A stretch of 64,000 bases of DNA from Streptomyces adelaidensis (lineage in GTDB: Bacteria; Actinomycetota; Actinomycetes; Streptomycetales; Streptomycetaceae), in assembly GCF_016598475.1 (NCBI RefSeq), contig NZ_JAEMUX010000047.1:1-64000 (forward strand), given 5' to 3'. This document shows positions 1 to 8,077 of the stretch, in pieces. The notes under the pieces are model-generated. The model was not told the DNA's origin. It was given only the letters and a program-made list of their open reading frames with translations, and did no database searches. How positions within the stretch are numbered: the first letter of the stretch is position 1; every line of letters starts with the position of its first letter. The translations under genes and the position numbers were made by a program.

Positions 1-130
1 GGCGGAGACGAGCTTGGAAGGGCAACTCGACGCCGGCTCATTCGGAGCATGGCTTGTCGCGCGCCGGGGGCGTGACCGGTACGTGGTGCGGGGCCGGGGG
101 TGCCTGGGTTCCCGTGTCCACGCCTCGGTG

Positions 131-1309
131 TCACACGGTGAGGGGGAGGGAGGTGAGGCCGCGCATCAAGCGGGTGTGTCGCCAGTTCAGTTGCTCGGTG
201 GAGACGGCGAGCCGGGCGTCGGGGAAGCGGGAGATCAGCGCCCCGAGTGCGAGTTCGGCTTCGGCTCGGGCGAGAGGGGCTCCCAGGCAGCGGTGGATGC
301 CATGGCCGAAGGCAAGGTGTCCGGTGGGGCGGCGGGTGAGATCGAGGTAGTCCGGGTCCGGGAATCGGCTGGGGTCGCGGTTGGCGGCGCCGGGGGCGAT
401 GAGTACCGGAACGCCTGCGGGGATCATGGTCCCGCCGAGCGTGAGCGCTTCCGTGCTGTAGCGGAACGTGGCGATCCCGACCGGCGAGTCGAAGCGCAGC
501 AACTCGTCCAGCGCGCTCCCGAGGAGCTGCGGCTCGGCTCTCAACCGTGCGAGCGCCTCCGGGTGTCGCAGAAGAGCCAGGGCCGCGTTGCCGATGAAGT
601 TGGTGGTGGTCTCGTGGCCGGCCACGAGGAGGAGGACGGCGAGTGAGACGAGTTCGTCTTCCGTCAACCGGTCCTGGCCGTCGCGTACGGCGATGAGGTC
701 GTCCAGCAGGCTCTCGCCGGGTGAGTCGCGGGTGGAGGTGACCAGGTCGGTCATGTAGCCGGCGATGGCATGGGAGGCGGCGTCGATCCGGGCGGGGTCT
801 CCGGCGGCGAACAGGTCGCTCGACCAGGTGCGCACGAGCCGACGGTCGGAGTCCGGTACGCCCAGCATCTGGCAGATGACGGTGACCGGCAGCGGTACCG
901 CGAGGCTGGCGACGAGGTCCACCGGTCCGTGTTCCGGCCAGGCGCCGAGCAACTCGTCGACCAGGCCGGCGATGTAGGGGCGTAACCGCGTGACGGCGCC
1001 GGTGGTGAACGCCTTCGTCACCAGCGCCCGCAGCCGTGCGTGCTGCGGGGGATCGGTCGCCAGCATGTTCTGGGAGACGGCCTGATGAAGGTCGCGCCGC
1101 GACGGCCGACCCGCGAAGAACCGCGTGGTGTTCTTCGAGAGGCGAGCGTCGGTGAATGCCTCCCGGGCCTCCGCGTAGCCCGTGACCAGGTAGCTGTGGC
1201 GCCCTTCCGAACCGGTGGGCACCTTCCGCACCGGCGCCGCGTCTCGCAGGCGGGCGTAGGTCGGGTAGGGATCGGCGAAGAACCGCGGGTCCTGCAATGG
1301 GTCGGTCAC
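131..1309 (-). CDS. Cytochrome P450
   Basis: A 392-aa soluble bacterial class I P450, a heme monooxygenase that needs a separate ferredoxin and reductase; neither lies nearby. The sequence shows the I-helix oxygen-binding motif AGHETT, the K-helix ExxR within DELLR, and the heme loop FGHGIHRCLGAPLA with the thiolate cysteine. Length is normal for the family. It starts with GTG at 1309 and no strong ribosome site is visible. It stands alone, divergent from the lyase gene and without biosynthetic neighbours in view, so the substrate cannot be inferred. The family call is secure; the CYP subfamily is not assigned. Confidence 0.95.
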   Translation of the reverse strand: MTDPLQDPRFFADPYPTYARLRDAAPVRKVPTGSEGRHSYLVTGYAEAREAFTDARLSKNTTRFFAGRPSRRDLHQAVSQNMLATDPPQHARLRALVTKAFTTGAVTRLRPYIAGLVDELLGAWPEHGPVDLVASLAVPLPVTVICQMLGVPDSDRRLVRTWSSDLFAAGDPARIDAASHAIAGYMTDLVTSTRDSPGESLLDDLIAVRDGQDRLTEDELVSLAVLLLVAGHETTTNFIGNAALALLRHPEALARLRAEPQLLGSALDELLRFDSPVGIATFRYSTEALTLGGTMIPAGVPVLIAPGAANRDPSRFPDPDYLDLTRRPTGHLAFGHGIHRCLGAPLARAEAELALGALISRFPDARLAVSTEQLNWRHTRLMRGLTSLPLTV

Positions 1310-1451
1310 GCCGGCGGGTCCGTTCCCGAGGGGGCCAGTACGTCAGTGACGGTACGTGCGATCTCGCCCTGCGAGTAGGCGTGGGCGACGAAGAGAGGCG
1401 GTGGCGGGGGGTGGTCTGGCGAGGTGCCGGGCCTTCTGGCGCACACCTGCA

Positions 1452-1465
1452 TGCAAACGCTTCCA
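1452..1465. promoter_or_regulatory. LacI-family type operator, distal site
   Basis: TGCAAACGCTTCCA matches the LacI/GalR operator pattern TGNAANCGNTTNCA at every fixed position. It lies in the 455-bp gene-free stretch (1310-1764) between the divergent P450 and lyase genes, about 310 bp upstream of the lyase start. A LacI-type repressor sensing pectin-derived sugars is the natural reading, but no such regulator is encoded in the window. Confidence 0.55.
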
Positions 1466-1629
1466 GTCGATGGGCGTGCCTGTGACTGGGCTCGTCAATA
1501 GTGGTCAGGGATCGCGTCGCTTCGTCCGTCAGGGCAATGACCTGATGAGATGGGGCTCGGCAAGCTCCCCCGACGTCACCGCGCCGGCAATCTTGACGCG
1601 TACTCATCACGGTGCTTCCATCGCAGATG

Positions 1630-1643
1630 TGTAAACGATTTAA
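1630..1643. promoter_or_regulatory. LacI-family type operator, proximal site, with candidate promoter
   Basis: TGTAAACGATTTAA differs from TGNAANCGNTTNCA at one fixed position. It sits about 120 bp before the lyase start. A possible -35 element TTGACG lies at 1593-1598 with a weak -10 near 1616-1621, which would place this site at or just after the transcription start, a position typical for repression. Confidence 0.5.
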
Positions 1644-1764
1644 CTCTCCCGGGTTTCCAACCGGGGCCGACCCTGCCCGACTCTGCCCGCCCCGCCCCGC
1701 CCCGTCCCGACCCGGGCAGCCCACCCGCACCCCGACCGCGAGCAGCTCCAGGGAGTGGATTGTC

Positions 1765-3723
1765 ATGCACATGATTAGCAATAAGCCCCTGAAACGCCGC
1801 CGAGCAGCCCACCGGGCCGCCCCTCTCACCCTCGCGGCGGTTCTGGCCGTCTGCGCCACGCTGGGCATCGGCCCCACGAACCCCGCCTCGCCCAGCGCGA
1901 CCACGGCCACCACCACAGCCGGCGGCACGGCCGTGCGAGCCGCGCGAGTGATGGAGAACCTCGGGCGTGGGGTCGTGGCGGTGCGTTCCGGCGCCGCCCA
2001 GGTGCTGGTGTCCTGGCGGTTGTTGGGGCTCGACCCTGAGGGGCTCGGCTTCAACGTGTATCGGTCCACCGGGGGTGGCGCGTACGTCAAGCTCAATGCC
2101 GGTGTCCTGACGGGCGGAACGAACTACGTCGACTCCACCGCCGACCTGACGCGGTCCAACAGCTACCGAGTGACCCCGGTCGTGAGCGGCCAGGAGCAGG
2201 CGCCCAGCGGGGCCTTCACGTTGACGGCCGACCACGCCACCGAGCCCGTGGTCCGCGTGCCGTTACGTTCCGGCGGCCCGGTGAAGTTCGTCTGGGTCGG
2301 CGACCTCGACGGCGACGGTGAGTACGACTACGTGGTGGACCGGCAGACCTCCCCCCAGACACTTGAGGCCTACAGCGGCGACGGCGACTTCCTCTGGGAG
2401 GTCGACCTGGGACCGAACAGTCAGAACCAGGACAACATCGAGCCGGGGTCGTCCGCGATCGACCTGGGCCACTGGGACGGCGTCACGGTCTACGACTTCG
2501 ACAGCGACGGCCGCGCGGAGGTCGCCCTGCGGATCGCCGACGGCGTCACCTTCGGCGACGGGACGACCTGGACGCACGCGGACGACGCGCGTCAGTTCAT
2601 GGCCGTCCTCGACGGCCGGACCGGAGCGCTCCGCAACTGGTCCGCGGTGCCGACCACCTATCTGGGCGACGGTCCGATGGGCGCGCGTCTCGGGGTGGCG
2701 TATCTCAACGGCACCACGCCGAGCCTGGTCGCCTACATGAAGAACCGGCGCGACGACGGGTCGTTCAACCTGATGATGGGCGCCTGGAAGTTCGACGGCG
2801 ACTCGCTGGACCGCCAGTGGACGTGGCTGCGCGGCAGCCAGGACGCGCCCGACGGGCACAACACGCGCGCCATCGACGTCAACGGTGACGGGACGGACGA
2901 GGTCGCCGAGATCGGATTCGTACTCGACGGCAACGGCTCGCTGCGCTACTCGATGGCGCCCCAGGGCATCATCCACGGCGACCGCTTCCACATCGCGGAC
3001 ATGGACCCCGCCCGTCCGGGCCTTGAGGGCTACGGCGTACAGCAGGACAATCCGAGCGGCCTGCTGGAGTACTACTACGACGCCGCGACCGGCTCCGTCA
3101 TCTGGAAGCACACCGGCAGTCCCGCCGACGTCGGGCGCGGCATGGCGGGCGACGTCGACCCGCGCCACCCCGGTATGGAGGTCTGGTCCTTCTCGGGTCT
3201 GTACAACGCGCCCGCCAACACGCTCGCCGAGCCGAACGCGTCCTTGCGCCCCTGGCCGCAGCTGGGCCTGTGGTGGGACGGTGACCTCACCATGGAGCTG
3301 CTCAACGACGGCAAGATCGAGCAGTGGGACCCGGCGAACCCGACGCCGAGCGGCAGCCTGCCCCGGCTGGTCAGCACCTGGAACTACGGCGCGGTCGACG
3401 CCGCCCAGGGTGTGCAGCCCACCTTCGTCGGCGACATCCTCGGCGACTGGCGCGAGGAGGCCGTGTACACCAACGCCTCCTACGACGAGTTGATCGTCTT
3501 CTCCACGAACCAGCCGACGACCACCCGGCTGTACACGCCGGCGCACAACCCCGCCTATCGCAACGCCATGACGTTCAAGGGATACCTGCAGTCCCACCAC
3601 CCCGATTACTTCCTCGGAGCCGGCATGGCCCAGCCGCCCCGGCCGAACATCGCCTACGCGGGGAGCGGTTCCGCCGCCGTCACCACGGGAGCGCCGGTCC
3701 GTCCGGCCGGCCCCGGCAAGTAG
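1765..3723 (+). CDS. Secreted rhamnogalacturonan lyase, polysaccharide lyase family 11
   Basis: This 652-aa enzyme should cleave the rhamnose-galacturonate backbone of pectin by beta-elimination outside the cell. The N-terminus is a long signal peptide: basic NKPLKRRRAAHR, a hydrophobic stretch, then an Ala/Thr-rich region. The mature part begins with a fibronectin-like segment (RVMENLGRGVVAVRSG...VYRS) and continues into the beta-propeller with calcium-type loops DLDGDGEYDY, DFDSDGRAEV and DVNGDGTDEV, as in YesW/YesX. The frame is open 51 codons further upstream, but ATG 1765 is preferred because GGGAG precedes it and the signal peptide begins there. It is a single gene behind two LacI-type operators. 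No carbohydrate-binding module is evident. Confidence 0.92.
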   Translation: MHMISNKPLKRRRAAHRAAPLTLAAVLAVCATLGIGPTNPASPSATTATTTAGGTAVRAARVMENLGRGVVAVRSGAAQVLVSWRLLGLDPEGLGFNVYRSTGGGAYVKLNAGVLTGGTNYVDSTADLTRSNSYRVTPVVSGQEQAPSGAFTLTADHATEPVVRVPLRSGGPVKFVWVGDLDGDGEYDYVVDRQTSPQTLEAYSGDGDFLWEVDLGPNSQNQDNIEPGSSAIDLGHWDGVTVYDFDSDGRAEVALRIADGVTFGDGTTWTHADDARQFMAVLDGRTGALRNWSAVPTTYLGDGPMGARLGVAYLNGTTPSLVAYMKNRRDDGSFNLMMGAWKFDGDSLDRQWTWLRGSQDAPDGHNTRAIDVNGDGTDEVAEIGFVLDGNGSLRYSMAPQGIIHGDRFHIADMDPARPGLEGYGVQQDNPSGLLEYYYDAATGSVIWKHTGSPADVGRGMAGDVDPRHPGMEVWSFSGLYNAPANTLAEPNASLRPWPQLGLWWDGDLTMELLNDGKIEQWDPANPTPSGSLPRLVSTWNYGAVDAAQGVQPTFVGDILGDWREEAVYTNASYDELIVFSTNQPTTTRLYTPAHNPAYRNAMTFKGYLQSHHPDYFLGAGMAQPPRPNIAYAGSGSAAVTTGAPVRPAGPGK

Positions 3724-4018
3724 GCCAACGGGCGCGGGTCGCCGGGCGCGCGCCGGGCGCCTCGGTCTCCGCGCACGGGCGGCACGGCGGCACAGAAATG
3801 CGGCGGCACGGAGATGCGGCAATGCGGCGACAGTCACAGTGCGCGGGCCGAGTACGTGCGCGGGCCGAGGTCGGCCAGAATTCTGTCTTGGCCGCATCAC
3901 ATGTCCGGACTCGGCGGCGCTAGGGTTGGCGGGCGAGACAAGTAGTTGGTGTTGGAACGGGCGTAGCTCGAGTGGTGCGAGGGGCACGGTCGTTGCGGCG
4001 TCCTGGAACGAAGGTGTC

Positions 4019-4393
4019 ATGTCCGCCGAGAACGCTTCTGTCGTCGGCCGTCTCGATGACGACGGCTACCCCGCCTACACGATGGGGCGGGCCACTGACG
4101 TGCTCGGGATCACGCCTGCGTTCCTCCGGGCCGTCGGGGAGGCCGGGCTGATCGTTCCCCTACGGTCGGAGGGAGGGCATCGACGGTACTCGCGGCGGCA
4201 GTTGCGGGTCGCCGGGCGGGTCCGTGAGCTGGTCGATCAGGGGACGCCGATCGAGGCCGCGTGCCGGATCATCTCTCTTGAGGACCAGTTGGACGACGCC
4301 CTCCGCCTGAACCGGGACATGCGCCGGAAGCTGGGCGAGGCGGGGCAGATACCTGCTGCCGCCGGTGCAGAAATTCACCCTCCGGCCGGGTGA
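4019..4393 (+). CDS. MerR-like HTH transcriptional regulator
   Basis: A 124-aa protein with one MerR-type winged HTH near the N-terminus (YTMGRATDVLGITPAFLRAV, then GGHRRYSRRQL) and a short helical tail (SLEDQLDDALRLNRDMRRK) that could form the dimer coiled coil. There is no metal-binding cysteine set and no effector domain, so a ligand cannot be named. The ATG at 4019 is preceded by GAAGG at 5-7 nt; the longer open frame upstream lacks coding character. It lies directly upstream of the cold-shock gene, separated by that gene's long leader, so it may regulate it. Confidence 0.85.
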   Translation: MSAENASVVGRLDDDGYPAYTMGRATDVLGITPAFLRAVGEAGLIVPLRSEGGHRRYSRRQLRVAGRVRELVDQGTPIEAACRIISLEDQLDDALRLNRDMRRKLGEAGQIPAAAGAEIHPPAG

Positions 4394-4441
4394 GGTTTCC
4401 CGGTTGATCATCGAAACACATGGGAGATCCCTCCCGACCTG

Positions 4442-4500
4442 TGTTAACGTGATAACAGTTGCAGTTTTGGTTGCCAGAGACTTGTTTCAGAGACTTGTTT
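4442..4500 (+). promoter_or_regulatory. Cold-shock gene upstream/leader region with inverted and tandem repeats
   Basis: An inverted repeat TGTTAACGTGATAACA (4442-4457, arms TGTTA/TAACA) is followed by a perfect tandem duplication of CAGAGACTTGTTT (4475-4487 and 4488-4500). About 110 bp of unusually AT-rich sequence then leads to the csp start. The inverted repeat resembles an operator. The duplicated T-rich element would lie in the 5' leader, where cold-shock mRNAs of other bacteria carry control structures. Function is inferred, not shown. Confidence 0.5.
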
Positions 4501-4613
4501 TCTTAGCAAAGCTTTCCGGATGTTTCAAAGAATCTTTCCGGAGGGGCGATCATCGCGGCGACTCGGGGTCCACAAAGTACGGACTTCGAACACTGCCCCA
4601 AGGGAGATTCAAT

Positions 4614-4817
4614 ATGGCATCTGGCACCGTGAAGTGGTTCAACGCGGAAAAGGGCTTCGGCTTTATCGAGCAGGAGGGTGGCGGCCCGGACGTCTTCGCC
4701 CACTACTCGAACATCGCCACCCAGGGCTTCCGCGAGCTTCAGGAAGGCCAGAAGGTTACCTTCGACGTCACGCAGGGCCAGAAGGGCCCCCAGGCCGAGA
4801 ACATCGTTCCCGCCTGA
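4614..4817 (+). CDS. Cold-shock protein, CspA family
   Basis: A 67-aa single OB-fold protein that binds single-stranded RNA and DNA and melts mRNA structure. RNP1 (KGFGFIEQ) and RNP2 (DVFAHYSNI) are intact and the opening ASGTVKWFNAEKGFGF is typical of actinobacterial Csp. The ATG is preceded by AGGGAG at 8 nt. It has its own terminator and is followed by a DEAD-box helicase gene, a pairing that suits joint RNA remodelling in the cold. Confidence 0.97.
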   Translation: MASGTVKWFNAEKGFGFIEQEGGGPDVFAHYSNIATQGFRELQEGQKVTFDVTQGQKGPQAENIVPA

Positions 4818-4836
4818 CGCTGACGCGAATTATTGT

Positions 4837-4873
4837 GGCTGGGGCCCGCGCTCTTGGGGTGCGGGCCTCAGCC
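4837..4873 (+). terminator. Terminator after cold-shock gene
   Basis: GGCTGGGGCCCGCGC pairs with GTGCGGGCCTCAGCC around a short loop, 20 bp after the csp stop, followed by a modest T-rich stretch (TTGCTTTTCC). The rest of 4874-5132 is gene-free leader for the helicase gene. Confidence 0.75.
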
Positions 4874-5132
4874 CATTGCTTTTCCAGATTTCGAGGGTCC
4901 ATCGATCCGGAAGTCTGTAGGTCTGTGGGTTCATGAGGTATCCGGGTGTTTGAGTTCCCGGCTTCATGGGTTCCCGAGGTTCTGAGTTTCGCGCACCGCC
5001 GACTGGGTCGGCCGCAGCGCTGATCAGCTCGGCTTTTTGTATTTTCTTCGGCTCATTCTTGTGAATCCTCGTGCGGCTCTCCACCGCCGGGCGGAATTCC
5101 TCGATACGTGCCGCATCGAGGAAGGTTCCGCT

Positions 5133-6680
5133 ATGAACCGCACCCGTCGTACCGGCGGCAGTTCCGGTCGTCATCGCACGGAGAGAGTCGCGGAGCGAGT
5201 AGAGCGAGGTGCCGCCGGCTCGGCAGGCTCCGGCCGCGGCAGTCGCTCCCGTACGCAGGACTCGCGTCCGTTCGGTTCTCGTCCGACCGGTGGCCGCAAT
5301 GGCGGTCAAGGGGCACGCTCCGGCGCGCGCCGGCAGGAGTTCGCGCTGCCGGTGACAATCACCGAGCCGCTGCCGGCGGTCGGGACGTTCGCCGAACTGG
5401 ACATGCCCGAACGGCTGCTGACCGCGCTCGGCACCGAAGGCGTGACCGTCCCGTTCCCGATCCAGGCGGCCACGCTGCCGAACTCGCTGGCCGGCCGGGA
5501 CGTCCTCGGCCGGGGGCGTACGGGCTCGGGCAAGACGCTCGCCTTCGGTCTGTCCGTGCTGGCCCGGCTGGACGGTAAGCGGGCCCAGCCCCGGCAGCCG
5601 CTGGCTCTCGTCCTCGTACCCACCCGGGAACTCGCGCAGCAGGTCACCGACGCGCTCACCCCGTACTCCCGTGCCATGCGGCTGCGGCTCGCCACCGTGG
5701 TGGGCGGGATGTCGATCGGCCGGCAGGCGAGTGCGCTGCGGGGCGGGGCCGAGGTCGTCGTCGCGACGCCCGGCCGGCTCAAGGACCTCATCGAGCGGGG
5801 CGACTGCCGGCTGGACCAGGTCACCATCACGGTGCTGGACGAGGCCGACCAGATGGCCGACATGGGCTTCATGCCACAGGTCACCGAACTGCTCGACCAA
5901 GTCGGCCCCGGCGGCCAGCGGATGCTGTTCTCGGCCACCCTGGACCGCAACATCGACCTCCTGGTACGGCGTTACCTCCACGACCCCGTGGTGCACTCGG
6001 TCGACCCGTCCGCGGGCGCCGTCTCCACCATGGAGCACCACGTGCTGCACGTGGCGGACGCCGACAAGCACACCGCCGCCACCGAGATCGCCGCCCGCGA
6101 CGGGCGGGTGATCATGTTCCTGGACACCAAGCACGCGGCGGACCGGCTGGCCAAGCACCTGCTGTCCGTCGGCGTACGCGCCTCGGCCCTGCACGGCGGC
6201 AAGTCGCAGCCGCAGCGCAACCGGACCCTCGCACAGTTCAAGGACGGCCACGTCACGGTCCTCGTGGCCACCAATGTCGCCGCCCGCGGGATCCACGTCG
6301 ACAACCTCGACCTCGTCGTCAACGTCGACCCGCCCGGCGACCACAAGGACTACCTCCACCGCGGCGGCCGTACCGCCCGGGCCGGTGAGTCCGGCACGGT
6401 CGTCACCCTCGTCCTGCCTCACCAGCGGCGGGCGATGGACCGGCTGATGGCCGACGCCGGCATCACCGCCAACGCCGTGCGGGTCCGCCCGGGCGAGGCC
6501 GAACTGCAGCGCATCACCGGCGCCCGGACCCCCTCCGGCGTGCCCGTCATCGTCGCCGCGCCCGCCGCGCCGGCCTCCGAACGACGCGCGCGTTCGGGTG
6601 CCCCCGGCCGCGGTCGGGGCAGCCGAGGCGGACAGGGGGGCGGCCGACCCCGTCGCTCCGCCCCGCGGAACAGCCAATAG
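5133..6680 (+). CDS. DEAD-box ATP-dependent RNA helicase
   Basis: A 515-aa helicase. An Arg/Gly/Ser-rich N-terminal tail of about 70 residues precedes the core. Motifs in order: Q motif (PFPIQAATLP), Walker A GRTGSGKT, PTRELAQQ, TPGRL, DEAD in VLDEADQM, SAT in LFSAT, then ARGIHVDNLDLVVN and HRGGRTARAG of the second RecA domain. A basic Gly/Arg tail ends the protein and probably adds RNA affinity. ATG 5133 follows GAGGAAGG at 7 nt; the open frame extends 32 codons upstream without coding character. Its position after csp points to ribosome or mRNA unwinding at low temperature. Confidence 0.96.
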   Translation: MNRTRRTGGSSGRHRTERVAERVERGAAGSAGSGRGSRSRTQDSRPFGSRPTGGRNGGQGARSGARRQEFALPVTITEPLPAVGTFAELDMPERLLTALGTEGVTVPFPIQAATLPNSLAGRDVLGRGRTGSGKTLAFGLSVLARLDGKRAQPRQPLALVLVPTRELAQQVTDALTPYSRAMRLRLATVVGGMSIGRQASALRGGAEVVVATPGRLKDLIERGDCRLDQVTITVLDEADQMADMGFMPQVTELLDQVGPGGQRMLFSATLDRNIDLLVRRYLHDPVVHSVDPSAGAVSTMEHHVLHVADADKHTAATEIAARDGRVIMFLDTKHAADRLAKHLLSVGVRASALHGGKSQPQRNRTLAQFKDGHVTVLVATNVAARGIHVDNLDLVVNVDPPGDHKDYLHRGGRTARAGESGTVVTLVLPHQRRAMDRLMADAGITANAVRVRPGEAELQRITGARTPSGVPVIVAAPAAPASERRARSGAPGRGRGSRGGQGGGRPRRSAPRNSQ

Positions 6681-6772
6681 CCGGGCCAGGACCCGGGGAC
6701 TGGTTCCCAGCGGTCGGGACGAGCCTTCGCTCGTCCCGGCACCCCGACCACCCCGACGAAGAGGAGAAGCCC

Positions 6773-7162
6773 GTGACGCCCGTTCCCGCCTGCGCCGGTA
6801 CGGACCTGACCGCCCGTGACGCCATGCACGCTCCCGGGCCCCAGGTGGACGATCACATGACCGTCGACGTGGCTCTCTCCGTGCTCATCGGCGCCCGCGT
6901 CCCGCATCTGCTGCTCCGGGACGAGGACGGCCGGTGCGCGGGACTGGTCACCCGGGCTCAGCTCGCCGCGCACCGCGGCGGCGGCCCCTGGTACGGCGAC
7001 CGGACGCGGCTGCGGGACATCCCGCTCGACCGCGGACCGTTCACCTCGTCCATGTCCTTTCTCGGCGAGGCGGAAGACGCCATGCGGGTCCGGACACTGG
7101 ACGTGTCCCCCGTGATCGACGAGTACGGCTTCGCCCTGGGCGTCCTCGCTCTGACGCCCTGA
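6773..7162 (+). CDS. CBS-domain protein
   Basis: A 129-aa protein made of roughly one CBS pair, an adenosyl-nucleotide sensing fold: LTARDAMHAPGPQVDDHMTVDVALSVLIGARVPHLLLRDEDG would be the first half and the segment ending SPVIDEYGFALGVLALTP the second. No catalytic domain is attached, so it is probably a small regulatory protein. GTG 6773 follows GAGGAGAAG closely. It lies 92 bp after the helicase stop on the same strand and may be co-transcribed. Confidence 0.8.
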   Translation: MTPVPACAGTDLTARDAMHAPGPQVDDHMTVDVALSVLIGARVPHLLLRDEDGRCAGLVTRAQLAAHRGGGPWYGDRTRLRDIPLDRGPFTSSMSFLGEAEDAMRVRTLDVSPVIDEYGFALGVLALTP

Positions 7163-7221
7163 CCGCCGTCGCGCGGTCGACCACCCCTCCGGAGTTCCAT
7201 CCCCAGCCTGTGGAGGCACGC

Positions 7222-7509
7222 ATGCGCTGTGTCATCGCCCGATTCCCCTTCGACCTGACCAAGAGTGAGGTCGAGCACTCGATGGGAAGCGTCACTCCCG
7301 AGCCCGTCGAAGGCGTGTCCGTGACCATCGGCAGCCGTGTCTTCCCGGTGATGCAGGTCGGGGAAGTGATCACCAATCAGAACCGCCGTGACTTCACCGT
7401 CGGTGAGATGCGCCGCGCGCTGACCCGGCTCGGCTTCACCTGCCACGACGCGCCCCCGGCCCCGCAGGCCTGGGAGGCCCGATCCGACCAGAGCGCGCTG
7501 GGCTGGTGA
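7222..7509 (+). CDS. Conserved small hypothetical protein
   Basis: A 95-aa soluble protein beginning MRCVIARFPFDLTKSEVEHSM. The central part (EPVEGVSVTIGSRVFPVMQVGEVITNQNRRDFT) looks like a short beta-rich segment, followed by a helix (VGEMRRALTRLGFTCHD). I do not assign a function. The ATG follows TGGAGGCACGC. It ends the helicase-CBS group: a strong terminator lies about 60 bp downstream. Confidence 0.75.
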   Translation: MRCVIARFPFDLTKSEVEHSMGSVTPEPVEGVSVTIGSRVFPVMQVGEVITNQNRRDFTVGEMRRALTRLGFTCHDAPPAPQAWEARSDQSALGW

Positions 7510-7571
7510 TACCCCTGGGCAGCGGCGACCGACGACAGCTCGGCGCCGCTCCCATGCTGTCGGGGACGTCG

Positions 7572-7599
7572 GCTGCTCGGGCCAGTACGGCCGAGCAGC
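7572..7599 (+). terminator. Terminator closing the helicase-CBS group
   Basis: A 9-bp perfect stem GCTGCTCGG/CCGAGCAGC with inner GCC/GGC pairing is followed by TTCGTTCCGTCT. Confidence 0.75.
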
Positions 7600-7629
7600 T
7601 TCGTTCCGTCTGAGCACGCACATAGATAT

Positions 7630-7668
7630 CTGCATACCTACGCGCCTACGCGCCCTGCATACCTACGC
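7630..7668. repeat. Two 14-bp direct repeats in a gene-free stretch
   Basis: CTGCATACCTACGC occurs at 7630-7643 and 7655-7668, with CCTACGCG between. The surrounding 7600-7720 is markedly AT-richer than the flanks. The whole stretch 7510-8077 (568 bp) holds no convincing gene; it is the upstream region of the STAND/WD40 gene, and the repeats may be regulator sites for it. Confidence 0.45.
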
Positions 7669-8077
7669 ACTTGTACGTGAACACCTGTATGCACCTGGCT
7701 ATATAGCGATCGCTTCCGTCCGGCACCGGTCCCTCCCCACGTGGGGACCGGTGCCGAACGGTGCGGGGGTGCCGATCCGCGTCCGAGGACGTGGATCGAG
7801 GACGGTGGTGGACGGGTGTGGACATCTGCGGAGCGTGTCGTCGCTGAAGCTGACCGAAAACGTACGGACTCGTGCGTGGTCTCTGCGGGCGCTGCGCCGG
7901 TTGGCCTGCACGGGCGGCGCCCGGCGGGTACTTGAGTGGTACACGGCTTGGTCTTGATCCTGCCAGTCGGGGGGCCCGGCGAGGAGGGTCCGGACGTCCG
8001 GCGAAGGCTTCGCCGCAGGTCAGCCATATAAAGTGAGTTTTCCGGTCCGGATGTCCAGGCAGCGGGAAAGGTCAGGG

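Noticed and set aside
131..1309. P450 as part of a biosynthetic gene cluster
   Set aside because: No synthase, tailoring or ferredoxin genes are visible on the side covered by the window.
4830..6677. A 615-codon open frame on the minus strand
   Set aside because: It is the antisense shadow of the DEAD-box helicase; high GC keeps the frame open and its composition (His/Gly/Arg/Val-rich) is not protein-like.
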